Shown piece after piece: positions 41,788 through 53,570 of a stretch of DNA of 64,000 nucleotides. Position 1 is the first letter of the stretch; each line of letters starts with the position of its first letter. The notes below the pieces were generated by a model. That model searched no databases. It was not told the origin of the DNA and worked only from the letters and a program-made list of their open reading frames with translations. Source of the DNA: an uncultured Opitutaceae bacterium (GTDB taxonomy: Bacteria > Verrucomicrobiota > Verrucomicrobiia > Opitutales > Opitutaceae); assembly GCA_903862935.1 (NCBI GenBank), contig CAIOZY010000028.1:1-64000 (forward strand), read 5' to 3'. The position numbers and the translations under genes were made by a program.

Positions 41788-42936
41788 TCACTGTTTGACC
41801 GGGATGATGATCGCCTTCTTGGTCGCCGTGGAGCCGACCCCTAGGGCCGCCGCGTACTCGAGGGTGCGGATCTCGTCGGAAATATCGTCAAAGCCGTCTT
41901 TGCGGCGCCAGTGGTTCATGCGGTCGCGCATCAGCGCGTCCATGATCACCGGGTCCGCGCTCAGCCAGACGTAGGGCTCGGAGGCGGTGTACAGGGAATT
42001 GAAATACGGGCCGCCGATGTACTGGTAGGCCTGGAGGCTGGCGATCGTGAAGATCCAGGTCTGGCGCAATTCGGGGATCGCGCTCATCTCGGCGACCGCC
42101 GCCGGGGCGTTCGCCGGGGAGCGGAAGAAGCGCGCCGTGTTCGAGGCGTTCCAGAGGGTCGCGTTCACAAGGGCCCCGTTGACCCCGAGGGTCGGGTGGT
42201 CGGTGTAGACCGGCAGGTCGATCCAGAAGTCGGCGTCCAGGAAGAGCATCGTGTCGAGGAAGCTCTTGCGGTCCTCGTCCCGGGTGGAGTTGTTGGAGTA
42301 GTCGCGCGTCTGCTGGGCGGCGAAGACCGGGTCGAACCGCTCCGGCAGCGGGCTGTCGTAAAACCACACCGGATCATAGTAGCGACCCGATTCCAGCACA
42401 TAGATCGGGTTTCCCTCGAAGGGGGTCTTGCCCGTGACCAGGGACGGCAGGTAGCCGGTCATCCGCAGGCGCAGCTGGTTCAACCCCACCAGGAAGATGT
42501 TCCGGTGCTGGAATCCGCGGTTCTCGAGAGCAGTCATGACCGCCTTGACGAGCGCCACCGGGGTCTCCAGCCCGGGGCCCGAGTCAGTGTAGACCTTCAG
42601 GCCCACCCGGCGCTTGGGGCCCGGGACGACCTTGCGGTGCGCCGCCTTTTCGTAGGCGGCGAAGACGGACTCGACCGCCTGGGCGTAGCCCGACTCATCG
42701 AAGTTGGCGAGTCTCGCCTGCCACACGGGGTTGCGGGCCACAGGGGCCGGGGCCGGCGTGGGCCGCGGCGCCTCCGCAGAAGTCTGGGCGCGCGCCGGGA
42801 CGGCCAGGCACGCGGCGAGGAGAAGGGGCGCCAGCAGGCGCGCCCCGAAGCGGGGGCGGGAGGCCGGTGGCCGGGCTAGGATTCCGAGGCTCAAGCCGCC
42901 GAACTTGACAGTACCGTCAACGGGTTGAAAGTGCAT
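41788..42936 (-). CDS. exported DUF362-like protein
   Basis: 382 residues. The N-terminal region contains a hydrophobic signal-like stretch (RLLAPLLLAACLAVPARAQ) from about residue 34, preceded by an unusual leader. The body resembles DUF362: GLKVYTDSGPGLETPVALVKAVMTALENRG, HRNIFLVGLNQLRLRMTGYL, FLDTMLFLDADFWIDLPVYTDHPTLGVNGALVNATLWNASNTARF. In several DUF362 proteins this part binds or leads to an Fe-S cluster, but no CxxC motif is visible here. The function is unknown. A TTG inside the frame could be the real start, trimming the leader. Confidence 0.55.
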   Translation of the reverse strand: MHFQPVDGTVKFGGLSLGILARPPASRPRFGARLLAPLLLAACLAVPARAQTSAEAPRPTPAPAPVARNPVWQARLANFDESGYAQAVESVFAAYEKAAHRKVVPGPKRRVGLKVYTDSGPGLETPVALVKAVMTALENRGFQHRNIFLVGLNQLRLRMTGYLPSLVTGKTPFEGNPIYVLESGRYYDPVWFYDSPLPERFDPVFAAQQTRDYSNNSTRDEDRKSFLDTMLFLDADFWIDLPVYTDHPTLGVNGALVNATLWNASNTARFFRSPANAPAAVAEMSAIPELRQTWIFTIASLQAYQYIGGPYFNSLYTASEPYVWLSADPVIMDALMRDRMNHWRRKDGFDDISDEIRTLEYAAALGVGSTATKKAIIIPVKQ

Positions 42937-42974
42937 TCTTCACGCTTAAGACGCCAGCGGCGCCGCGTCGTTCC

Positions 42975-44816
42975 ATGCCCGTAATCAAACCCACCTGCGT
43001 TCGCGATCTGAAGCTGCGCGTAAATATCGCCGACGTGGTGTCGCGCGTCGCGACCCTGCGCAAGGCCGGCTCGCGGATGAAGGGCCTGTGCCCCTTCCAC
43101 AACGAAAAGACGCCGTCCTTCCACGTGGACCCCGAGAAGGGCTTCTACAAGTGCTTCGGGTGCGGCAAGGCCGGCGACATCATCTCGTTTGTGCGGGAGA
43201 CTGAGCAGCTCAACTTCACCGAGGCCGTGGAGGCGCTCGGGCAGCGGTTCGGGATCGTGATCGAGTACGAGGAGGGCTCCGGCCCCACCCGCGAGGACCG
43301 CTCGCTGCGCCAGGAGCTTTACGACATCCACGAGCAGGCGGCCGACTTCTACCGGGAGGCGTTCCGTTCCGCCAAGCCTATAGGGGAGTACATGCGCGTC
43401 TACTGGGAGGCCCAGCGCCGGTTCCCGGCGGCGCTCGCCGAGGAGTTTCGGATCGGGGCGGCTCCGCCCGACGACGGCGGGCTGGCGGCGAAACTGTGGC
43501 AGCGCCGCTACTCCGAGGAGGCGCTCCGGCAGTGCGGGCTTTTCTTCCTGCGGGATGGGGCCGCCGTGACGGCCGCCGCCTTGAGGCCGCGCTTCCGCGG
43601 CCGACTCATGATCCCGATCCGCGACCATCAGGGCCGGGTTGTGGCCTTCACGGCCCGGCAGACCGAGAGGACCCCCGAGGACGACCCGGCGCACGAGGCC
43701 AAATACGTCAACTCCCCCGAGACCCCGATCTTCACCAAGGGAAACCTCCTGTTCAACCTGGACCGCGCCCGGACCGGCGTCGGCGAGGGGCACCCCTTCG
43801 TCCTCGTTGAGGGGCAGCTGGACGCGATGCGCTGCTGGCAGGTCGGGCTGAAGACCGCGGTCGCCCCCCAGGGGACCGCGATCACCGAGACCCAGCTTTC
43901 GCTTCTGCGCCGCTACCACCCGCAGGTCGAGTGCTTCTTCGACAGCGACGGGGCCGGCCAGAAGGCGGCCCTGAGGCTCCTGCCGATGGCTATCCGGGCC
44001 GGGCTCGAGGTCCGGTTCCTGACGCTCGCCGGGGCAGAAAAGCTCGACCCCGACCTGTTGTTCCTCGAGAAGGGCCTTGCCGCCTACGAGGAGGTCAGGG
44101 GCAAAGCCTTGAGCGCCATGGCCTTCGCCTGCCGGGCCGTCCTGCCCCCGGGTCAACCCGCCACATCGCCCGAGCAGAAGAGCCGGGCCGCCCGCACCGT
44201 GCTCGAGACAATCGCCGCGGCGGAGAGCGAGGTTGCGCGTTCGGCGTTCATCTCGGAGGCGGCCGCGCACCTGGCCCTGCCGGCAGCGGCCCTGCAGCGG
44301 GACTTCGAGCGGATGCTCGGGCGCAGGTCCGCGCCCCAGCGCGCCCCGGCCGAGGCCCCTGCGGCCGCGGCGGGCCCGACCCCGGAGCACGACTTGCTGC
44401 TGCTGCTGCTGCACTGCGAGGGGCTGGGCAAGCCCATGAGCGCCGTCCTGCCCCACCACTGGATCGACACCAGCCACGCCGCCGGGGTCCTCCTGAACCG
44501 CTTCCTGGCCGAGTTCGAGCACGACGCATGGCCGGGACGCGACCACCTCGACGGGCTTCTCGAGTCGCCCTCGGAAAAGGCCCTGATCGCATCGCTCCTG
44601 TTCGACCCCCCGGGTTTCGACGACCCCCTCAAGGTGGCTCAGGAGGGCCTGCGGCAGCTGCGGGCCCGGTCGATCGAGCCCAGGCTCAGGCAAATAGAAC
44701 TTGCATTAGCCAGGGTGTCAGCGGACAGTAAGGATGACCCGGTATCACTGCTGAGAGAGAGTTTCGAATTGCAACGACAACTGCGCCAGCCGCTTGTGCT
44801 GACGGTTGCAAGGTGA
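42975..44816 (+). CDS. dnaG: DNA primase
   Basis: 613 residues. The zinc finger (CPFHNEKTPSFHVDPEKGFYKCFGCGKAGD) carries the Cys-His-Cys-Cys set. The TOPRIM domain (VLVEGQLDAMRCWQVGLKTAVAPQGTAIT and FDSDGAGQKAA) follows, and the C-terminal part is helicase-binding. It starts replication primers at the fork. It leads the plus-strand dnaG-rpoD pair, 30 bp before rpoD, the classical macromolecular-synthesis arrangement without rpsU. Confidence 0.92.
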   Translation: MPVIKPTCVRDLKLRVNIADVVSRVATLRKAGSRMKGLCPFHNEKTPSFHVDPEKGFYKCFGCGKAGDIISFVRETEQLNFTEAVEALGQRFGIVIEYEEGSGPTREDRSLRQELYDIHEQAADFYREAFRSAKPIGEYMRVYWEAQRRFPAALAEEFRIGAAPPDDGGLAAKLWQRRYSEEALRQCGLFFLRDGAAVTAAALRPRFRGRLMIPIRDHQGRVVAFTARQTERTPEDDPAHEAKYVNSPETPIFTKGNLLFNLDRARTGVGEGHPFVLVEGQLDAMRCWQVGLKTAVAPQGTAITETQLSLLRRYHPQVECFFDSDGAGQKAALRLLPMAIRAGLEVRFLTLAGAEKLDPDLLFLEKGLAAYEEVRGKALSAMAFACRAVLPPGQPATSPEQKSRAARTVLETIAAAESEVARSAFISEAAAHLALPAAALQRDFERMLGRRSAPQRAPAEAPAAAAGPTPEHDLLLLLLHCEGLGKPMSAVLPHHWIDTSHAAGVLLNRFLAEFEHDAWPGRDHLDGLLESPSEKALIASLLFDPPGFDDPLKVAQEGLRQLRARSIEPRLRQIELALARVSADSKDDPVSLLRESFELQRQLRQPLVLTVAR

Positions 44817-44846
44817 GGCTTTGTTTCGGCATACACCTGTCTCCTA

Positions 44847-46691
<1,845 letters not shown>

Positions 46692-46749
46692 GCCAAATTG
46701 ACGCGCTTTCCCTCTTTACAGAGGGAGAGCCCGGTTTAGAGTGCGCCCC

Positions 46750-46992
46750 ATGGGAATCCCATCGCCCTTTTTTGCAGGCACGATAGGCGGGATCGAGGTC
46801 TGGCTGATCTTCGCCGTGGTGCTGCTTCTGTTCGGCGGCGCCAAGCTGCCGGCGCTCGCCCGCGGTCTGGGCCAGTCCATCAAGGAGTTCAAGAAGGCCC
46901 AGCGCGAGGACGAGCCGGAACCGAAGGCTACGGAGACCAAGCCCGCCGAGCCCAAGAAGAGCGAGCCGGCGAACACGCACGGTTCGAACTGA
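46750..46992 (+). CDS. tatA: Sec-independent translocase subunit TatA
   Basis: 80 residues. One N-terminal hydrophobic helix ([27 protein letters not shown]) is followed by an amphipathic helix ([10 protein letters not shown]) and an acidic, Lys/Pro-rich tail. It forms the pore of the Tat system; no tatBC is near. The ATG at 46750 (MGIPSPFF) is preferred; a GTG three codons upstream is possible. It lies 58 bp after rpoD and 16 bp before mreB. Confidence 0.87.
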   Translation: MGIPSPFFAGTIGGIEVWLIFAVVLLLFGGAKLPALARGLGQSIKEFKKAQREDEPEPKATETKPAEPKKSEPANTHGSN

Positions 46993-46993
46993 C

Positions 46994-47008
46994 GAACGGT
47001 TCCCGTTC
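46994..47008 (+). promoter_or_regulatory. inverted repeat abutting the mreB start codon
   Basis: GAACGG-TTC-CCGTTC forms a 6-bp stem with a 3-nt loop that ends one base before the mreB ATG at 47009. It occupies the ribosome-binding region and may tune mreB translation. Confidence 0.4.
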
Positions 47009-48019
<1,011 letters not shown>

Positions 48020-48087
48020 GGGAGCCCCCGGGCGCCCCCAGCCCGTTTTGAGTTAACAACCCGGCGCCCGGCGCCTTTGCTTCGGCC

Positions 48088-48915
48088 GTGCCCAGACGCT
48101 TCGACCAGAACCGCCCGTTCGCCACCCTCGGCATCATCGTGGCCGCGTGGCTCATCCTGCCGGTGGGATTCAAGGCCCTGGTTCGGGCGAGCTTCTTCGA
48201 GCTGACGGCCCCCGTCGCCCAGGCCGCCTCCTACGTGCGCGACCTGCAGGAGTACTGGTCGCTCAGGCTCCACACGGAGTCCGAGTTGATCGAGGCCGGG
48301 CGCGACCTGGCGCGGGTCAACGCCTCCTACGCCCTGTCCGTCCAGCAGGTCGCCGACCTCCAGACCGAGATCTCCCGGCTGGAGTCCGCCCTTCGCCTGC
48401 CCCCGAGACCCCACTACCGCGAGGAGGCCGCCCGGGTCGTACAGCGAGACTTCTCGGGATGGTGGCAGCGTCTGGTGATCCGCAAGGGATCCAGTTCCGG
48501 GATCACCGTCGGCTGCCCGGTCGTGTTCACCGGGGGGGTCGTGGGCCGCGTGAGCGAGGTGCACACCTTCAGCTCGGTCGTCGAGATGATCAGCAGCCCC
48601 GACGTGCGGCTGGCGGCCGTGATCGAGGGCGACACCCGGCCGGTGGCCTATCAGGGCGGCGACAACCCGACGTTCGGCCCGGCAAAGGGCTCGATCGAAT
48701 TCGTCCCGCTCGACATCTTCGCGCACGCGGACTCCCCGCGCTCCCTGGTCACCTCGGGTCTCGGCGGTCAGTTTCCCCCGGGGCTGAAGATCGGCGACGT
48801 CGTTCGGGTCGCCCCAAGCGCAGACGGGCTGTTCAAGACCGGCGAGGTCAGGCTCGACCTGCGGCTGGCGGAGCTCGATGAGGTCACGGTGCTCGTCCCG
48901 GAGGCGCAGCCATGA
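48088..48915 (+). CDS. mreC: rod shape-determining protein MreC
   Basis: 275 residues from a GTG start. An N-terminal membrane helix (FATLGIIVAAWLILPVGF) is followed by a coiled coil (LIEAGRDLARVNASYALSVQQVADLQTEISRLESAL) and a beta-rich periplasmic domain (FSGWWQRLVIRKGSSSGITVGCPVVFTGGVVGRVSE). It links MreB to the periplasmic wall enzymes. It overlaps mreD by 4 bp (ATGA). Confidence 0.9.
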   Translation: MPRRFDQNRPFATLGIIVAAWLILPVGFKALVRASFFELTAPVAQAASYVRDLQEYWSLRLHTESELIEAGRDLARVNASYALSVQQVADLQTEISRLESALRLPPRPHYREEAARVVQRDFSGWWQRLVIRKGSSSGITVGCPVVFTGGVVGRVSEVHTFSSVVEMISSPDVRLAAVIEGDTRPVAYQGGDNPTFGPAKGSIEFVPLDIFAHADSPRSLVTSGLGGQFPPGLKIGDVVRVAPSADGLFKTGEVRLDLRLAELDEVTVLVPEAQP

Positions 48916-49427
48916 CCACGCGGCGGCTGCTCGTCTTACTCGCAACCCAGGTGCTCCTCTGGGCGCTCGTGTCAGGGCTCAACCACGAGCTGGTGCGCCT
49001 AAGGCTGTTCCTTTTCGAGGGGGGGCTTTTCGTGGCCTACGGGGCGCTCTTCCTGCCCTTCGGCACCGGGCTCGCTGCGGCCTTCATCGCCGGCCTGGTG
49101 TGCGATGCCCACTCAGCCGTCCCCTTCGGCACCCATGCCCTGCTCTTCGCCGCGGCCCAGGCCGTTCTCTTCCGGCTGCGCGACCGCATGCCCCACGACA
49201 CGCCCGCCGGGCTCCTTGCGGTCGTCCTCCTTGCCAACGCCGCCCTCTTCCTGGCCCTATCGGTTCTGGAGGTCCATGGCGGGCCGTTCGCAATGCGGCG
49301 CTGGGGGCGGCTCGTCTCGGACCTGGTGGGCTCCCAGCTGGCCCTCGCCCTGATCGCCCCCTGGTTCCTCGCCTTGCAGGCCAAGGCACTCGTCCTGGCC
49401 CGCGCCGAGTCCACGAGGCAGTCCTGA
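48912..49427 (+). CDS. mreD: rod shape-determining protein MreD
   Basis: 171 residues, an all-membrane protein with about five helices. The family has little sequence conservation, but position and size support it: the GLVCDAHSAVPFGTHALLFAAAQ segment resembles the conserved central MreD helix pair. The start overlaps mreC, and mrdA follows after 4 bp. Confidence 0.82.
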   Translation: MTTRRLLVLLATQVLLWALVSGLNHELVRLRLFLFEGGLFVAYGALFLPFGTGLAAAFIAGLVCDAHSAVPFGTHALLFAAAQAVLFRLRDRMPHDTPAGLLAVVLLANAALFLALSVLEVHGGPFAMRRWGRLVSDLVGSQLALALIAPWFLALQAKALVLARAESTRQS

Positions 49428-49431
49428 CTCC

Positions 49432-51381
49432 ATGGCAGCAGGCGGCGAGAACCTCGGGGACAGGTCGGGGCGCCTGGTCGAGTCCCATTCCGGCAGCAAC
49501 CCCCGGATCCTGGCGTTTTACTTCTTGATCGCCGCCGGGTTGCTGGCCCTGACCGCCGGGCTCGCCTACGAACAGCTGATCCGCTCCAACGCATACCGCG
49601 AGAGCGAGCGGCTGCAGACCCAGCGCCGGATCCTGGTCCCCGGGCCGCGCGGCAACATCTACGACCGCAACGGGCGCCTGCTGGTCGGAAACCGCCCGCG
49701 GTTCGCCGTCGTTTTGTATCTCGACGAGCTCCAGGACGACTTCCGGCGCGAGTCGATCCGCATCCGCAACAACTACCGTGCCACCGGGGACCGGGACACC
49801 CCCAGCGGGTCGCAGCTCGACCAGATCGCCCACTCCAGCCTTGCCCAGCGCTACCTCGACCAGGTGAACGCAATTCTGGGCCGCAGCGAGAAGATCGATG
49901 TCCGCGAGCTCCAGCGGCACTTCGCCCACCAGCTGTACATGCCCTTCACGCTCGTCGACGGTCTTTCGACCGCCGAGTTCGCGCGGCTCCTGGAGCAGCT
50001 CCCGGTGAGTTCGCCCCTGCAGCTGTACACGGCCAACGAGCGGTACTACCCGTACGGCTCGGCGGCGGCCCACGTCCTGGGCTACGTCGGAACCGAGGAC
50101 AACGTCGAGGCCGAGGACTTTCCCGGCGAGGACCTAAAAACTTTCCCGATGCCGGGCACCATTGGCCGCGACGGCCTGGAGAAACACTACGATACCGAGC
50201 TGCAGGGGCAGCCGGGCGGCTCCATATTCCGGGTGGACCCGGCCGGCTACAAGGTGAACCCCCCTCTCGAGCAGCGGATGCCCGTCCAAGGGCACAGCCT
50301 CACCACATCGATCGACATCGACTTGGAACTCGCCGCCGAGCAGGCGATCGGGGACCAGACCGGCGCGGCGGCGGCAATCGACATCCGCACCGGCGAAGTG
50401 ATGGTCCTGGCGAGCCGGCCCGACTACGACCTGAACGCCTTCTACCCGCACCTGACCCGGGCGACCGTCGCCGACATCGAGAAGCGCGGCGCCTGGCTCA
50501 ACCTCGCGATCGCCGGCTTCTACCCCCCGGGATCCACGTTCAAGACCATCGTGACGATCGCCGGGCTGCGCCACGGGACGCTCTCGCCCAGCGACACGAG
50601 CGTCGAGTGCGACGGGTACGTGAGGGTCGGCAACCGCAACTTCAGCTGCGACAACGGCCTGGGTCACCACGGCAGCCTCGACCTGAGGGAAGCGATAGCC
50701 CAGAGCTGCGACATCTACTTCTACGAGCACGGCCTGAGGATCGGCCCGCAGGCGATCGCGGATGAGGCGCGGCGCTTCCGGCTCGACCAGCCCACCGGGA
50801 TCGATCTTCCCGGGGAGCCTCGCCACATGATCATCCCCGACCCGGCCTGGAAGAAGCGCGTGCGGCACGAGGGCTGGACGGACGGGGACACCGCCAACAT
50901 GGCGATCGGACAGGGTGACGTCCAGGTGACGCCGCTGCAGATGGCCTGCTACGCGGCCTCGCTCGCCCGCGACGAGACGGTGACCCAGCCCACCCTCCTC
51001 CACGACCCCGACCGTCCGGACTGCCACAGCGAGCCGATCGGGCTTACCCCCTCCCAGCGCGCGGTTCTCCTGGACGGAATGGAGGGCTGCACAACCCACG
51101 GGACCGCGAAGATCCTCGCCCTTCCGGATCTGGCGATCCCCGGGGTGCGGATTGCCGGCAAGACAGGAACGGCCCAGTATGGCGAGCATCTCAACGTCGC
51201 CTGGTTCATCTGCTTCGCCCCCTTGGACAAGCCCGAGATCGCCGTCGCGGTCGCCATCCGCAGCGACAGGCCCGGAGAGAACTACGCCGGGGGAATCTAC
51301 GGGGCGCAGGTTGCCAACGCCGTGCTCAAGGCCTACTTCGCGAAGAAGGGCCGGCCCGCGGAGAACATCTCGCCTCGCTAG
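49432..51381 (+). CDS. mrdA: penicillin-binding protein 2
   Basis: 649 residues. One N-terminal membrane helix (ILAFYFLIAAGLLALTAGL) precedes the dimerisation domain. The transpeptidase domain has YPPGSTFKTIV (active-site Ser in SxxK), SCD (SQSCDIYFYEHG) as the SxN equivalent, and KTGTAQYG. It is the monofunctional class B PBP for cell elongation. Its partner RodA is not in the window. It is the last gene of the shape operon. Confidence 0.92.
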   Translation: MAAGGENLGDRSGRLVESHSGSNPRILAFYFLIAAGLLALTAGLAYEQLIRSNAYRESERLQTQRRILVPGPRGNIYDRNGRLLVGNRPRFAVVLYLDELQDDFRRESIRIRNNYRATGDRDTPSGSQLDQIAHSSLAQRYLDQVNAILGRSEKIDVRELQRHFAHQLYMPFTLVDGLSTAEFARLLEQLPVSSPLQLYTANERYYPYGSAAAHVLGYVGTEDNVEAEDFPGEDLKTFPMPGTIGRDGLEKHYDTELQGQPGGSIFRVDPAGYKVNPPLEQRMPVQGHSLTTSIDIDLELAAEQAIGDQTGAAAAIDIRTGEVMVLASRPDYDLNAFYPHLTRATVADIEKRGAWLNLAIAGFYPPGSTFKTIVTIAGLRHGTLSPSDTSVECDGYVRVGNRNFSCDNGLGHHGSLDLREAIAQSCDIYFYEHGLRIGPQAIADEARRFRLDQPTGIDLPGEPRHMIIPDPAWKKRVRHEGWTDGDTANMAIGQGDVQVTPLQMACYAASLARDETVTQPTLLHDPDRPDCHSEPIGLTPSQRAVLLDGMEGCTTHGTAKILALPDLAIPGVRIAGKTGTAQYGEHLNVAWFICFAPLDKPEIAVAVAIRSDRPGENYAGGIYGAQVANAVLKAYFAKKGRPAENISPR

Positions 51382-51390
51382 GGTCCCACC

Positions 51391-52089
51391 TCAGGCGAGA
51401 ATCTGCAGCATCCGCTCGAACAGCCGGTTGACCTTCGCCTGGTTCGACTTGACCGCGTCCTTGAAGTTCGAGAAGTCGATCGACGTCCCCTCTAGGCCGT
51501 TCGCGTAGTTGTCGATGACGGCCAGGCTGTTGTAGCTGAGCCCTGTCTCGGCGCACAGGTCGGCCTCGAAGGCGGCGGTCATGCCGATGACATCGCCCCA
51601 GTGCCTGACGATGGCGATCTCGGAGCGGGTCTCGAACCGGGGGCCGCGCATCTGCACGTAGACCTTGCCCGGCAGGATCCTAAACTCGGGGGAGAGCTTC
51701 TCGATCAGCATCGGCATCAGATTGTTGGCGATGCCGGCCGCCCCGCCCTTCAGCTCCTTGTCGAAGAAGGTCGCCGGGCCCTCCTGGAGGCACACGTAGT
51801 CCGCGCAGGACACGAGGGTCCCGGGCGGAAGCTCGGGTTTGAGGGAGCCAACCGAGTTAAGGGAGATGACGTCCTTGAACCCGAGGTCCGCGATTCCGCG
51901 GATATTGGCCCGGTAGTTGATCGAATGGGGAGGCAGAGGGAACCCGTAGCCATGGCGGTTGATCAGGATCTGGTCGCCCCGGGCCTTGTAGGTCAGGGTC
52001 CCGTAGGGGGTGTCGACCTTGCGGACTTCCCAGGCCGCGAAGAGCGTGGAATTTACGATGCTTGTCCCGCTGACGAAGGCTACTTTCAT
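51391..52089 (-). CDS. MTAP/PNP-family nucleoside phosphorylase
   Basis: 232 residues from the ATG at 52089. Motifs PPHSINYRANIRGIADLGFKDVISLNSVGSL, SCADYVCLQEGPATFFD and GPRFETRSEIAIVRHWGDVIGMTAAFEADLCAETGLSYNSLAVIDNYANG match the family that cleaves 5'-methylthioadenosine or purine nucleosides. The phosphate and ribose sites sit in the first two. Substrate choice cannot be made by eye: MTA or S-methyl-5'-thioinosine are options. It runs opposite to its neighbours, converging with mrdA. Confidence 0.8.
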   Translation of the reverse strand: MKVAFVSGTSIVNSTLFAAWEVRKVDTPYGTLTYKARGDQILINRHGYGFPLPPHSINYRANIRGIADLGFKDVISLNSVGSLKPELPPGTLVSCADYVCLQEGPATFFDKELKGGAAGIANNLMPMLIEKLSPEFRILPGKVYVQMRGPRFETRSEIAIVRHWGDVIGMTAAFEADLCAETGLSYNSLAVIDNYANGLEGTSIDFSNFKDAVKSNQAKVNRLFERMLQILA

Positions 52090-52225
52090 GGGGTGGGGCG
52101 CGCCGGCCCGAGGCCTGCGACCAAGGCCCAACGATTGATGAATTGCCGTTGCAAGAGAAGCCGTAAATCCTAGTCAAAGGCTGCGGCCCTGCGCGCCCTC
52201 CCCTCTTGCCCAGAACAAAAACACC

Positions 52226-52732
52226 GTGAAAAAACTCCTCCTCGGAATCCTCATCGGTATCGCGATTCCCCTAGTCGCGGCCTACCTCTTCATCAACGCG
52301 GGCGGCATGCCCGTGCCGACAAAGGGCCCGCCGCTCCCCCTGGAGCGCTACATCGCGCGGACCTCGATCCACAAGGCGATGCAGGGCCAGACCGATGTTG
52401 TGTGCCCGCTTCCCGCCGATGAGCCCAACCTGCGCCAGGGCGCCCGCATCTACCGGGCCGAGTGCGCGGTCTGCCACGGTCTGCCGGCCGGCAAACCCAC
52501 GGCGACGGCCCGAGGCATGTACCCGAGGCCGCCCCAGCTGGTCCGGCCCGACCGCACGGGCGTGACCGACGATCCGGCTGGAAAGGTCTTCTGGATCGCC
52601 AAGAACGGGATCCGCCTGACGGGCATGCCCGGCTACGTCGACAGTCTTTCCGAGGCCGAGCTGTGGCAGGTGAGCCTGCTGCTGGTGCACGCGCACGAGC
52701 TGCCCGCCTCCGTGCAGGACATCCTGCGCTAG
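52226..52732 (+). CDS. membrane-anchored c-type cytochrome
   Basis: 168 residues from a GTG. An N-terminal hydrophobic helix (LLLGILIGIAIPLVAAYLFINA) anchors or exports it. The single heme motif is CAVCH (Cys80, Cys83, His84), and Met134 (LTGMPGY) is the likely sixth ligand. It resembles class I cytochromes that act as electron carriers. The upstream neighbour is on the other strand; uppS follows by 61 bp. No oxidase gene is nearby. Confidence 0.85.
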   Translation: MKKLLLGILIGIAIPLVAAYLFINAGGMPVPTKGPPLPLERYIARTSIHKAMQGQTDVVCPLPADEPNLRQGARIYRAECAVCHGLPAGKPTATARGMYPRPPQLVRPDRTGVTDDPAGKVFWIAKNGIRLTGMPGYVDSLSEAELWQVSLLLVHAHELPASVQDILR

Positions 52733-52793
52733 ACATCGCCCTTTCCCTGCTTGCCAGCCGAGGCCGTCAGAGCCCACGCTCGTCGGTTCCCGA

Positions 52794-53546
52794 ATGCCGC
52801 AGACCCATTCCTCACCGGCTAGCGTGCCCGCACATGTCGCCATCATCATGGATGGCAACGGGCGGTGGGCAAAGCAGCGTGGGTTGCCCCGGATTGAGGG
52901 GCACCGCCGGGGGGTGGAGACGGTGCGGACGATCACCTTTGCCGCCCGGGACCTCGGGGTGCGCATCCTCACCCTGTACGCGTTTTCAGTCGAAAACTGG
53001 AACCGGCCCAAGGACGAAGTCGGGGCCCTGATGGGCCTGCTCGAGATATACCTGAAGCGGGAGCTCGACACGTTCGTGCGGGACCGAGTCAGGCTCCGGA
53101 CGATTGGGCGCACGCAGGAATTGCCCGCGGGGGTCCGCAGGCTGCTGCGCCTGACCGAGGAGAAGACCAAGGACTTCGCCGACTACTCGCTTGTCCTGGC
53201 GCTCAACTACGGATCTCGCACCGAAGTCGCCGATGCGGTCCAGGCCTACTCCGCCGCGGCCTCGGCGGGCCGTGAAGACCCCAAGGGGTGCTCGTGGGAG
53301 GCGTTTCGCCGCTACCTCTACACCGCCGACCTGCCCGATCCCGACCTGGTGATCCGCACCTCGGGCGAGACCAGGATCAGCAACTTTCTGGCCCTGCAGG
53401 CCGCCTATGCGGAGCTGGTCTTCACCCCCGTTCTCTGGCCGGACTTCACCAAGGCCGACCTGGCGAAGGCCCTGGCCGACTACGCCCAGCGGGAACGCCG
53501 TTACGGGCTGACCAGCGAGCAGGTGCGCCCCGGGGTCTCACCGTAG
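52794..53546 (+). CDS. uppS: undecaprenyl pyrophosphate synthase
   Basis: 250 residues. The active-site motif IIMDGNGRWAKQRGL with the catalytic Asp, EGHRRGVETV, and RTSGETRISNFLALQAAYAELVFTPVLWPDF are all present. It condenses isopentenyl pyrophosphate with farnesyl pyrophosphate to make the lipid carrier for the wall. It opens the uppS-cdsA-dxr-rseP-ispG run. Confidence 0.93.
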   Translation: MPQTHSSPASVPAHVAIIMDGNGRWAKQRGLPRIEGHRRGVETVRTITFAARDLGVRILTLYAFSVENWNRPKDEVGALMGLLEIYLKRELDTFVRDRVRLRTIGRTQELPAGVRRLLRLTEEKTKDFADYSLVLALNYGSRTEVADAVQAYSAAASAGREDPKGCSWEAFRRYLYTADLPDPDLVIRTSGETRISNFLALQAAYAELVFTPVLWPDFTKADLAKALADYAQRERRYGLTSEQVRPGVSP

Positions 53547-53570
53547 CCCAAGCACCGTAATTCCAACCCC

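Noticed and set aside
42891-44693. 600-codon open frame opposite dnaG
   Set aside because: Same kind of shadow; Gly/Leu/Arg-rich and lacking motifs, while dnaG is unmistakable on the plus strand.
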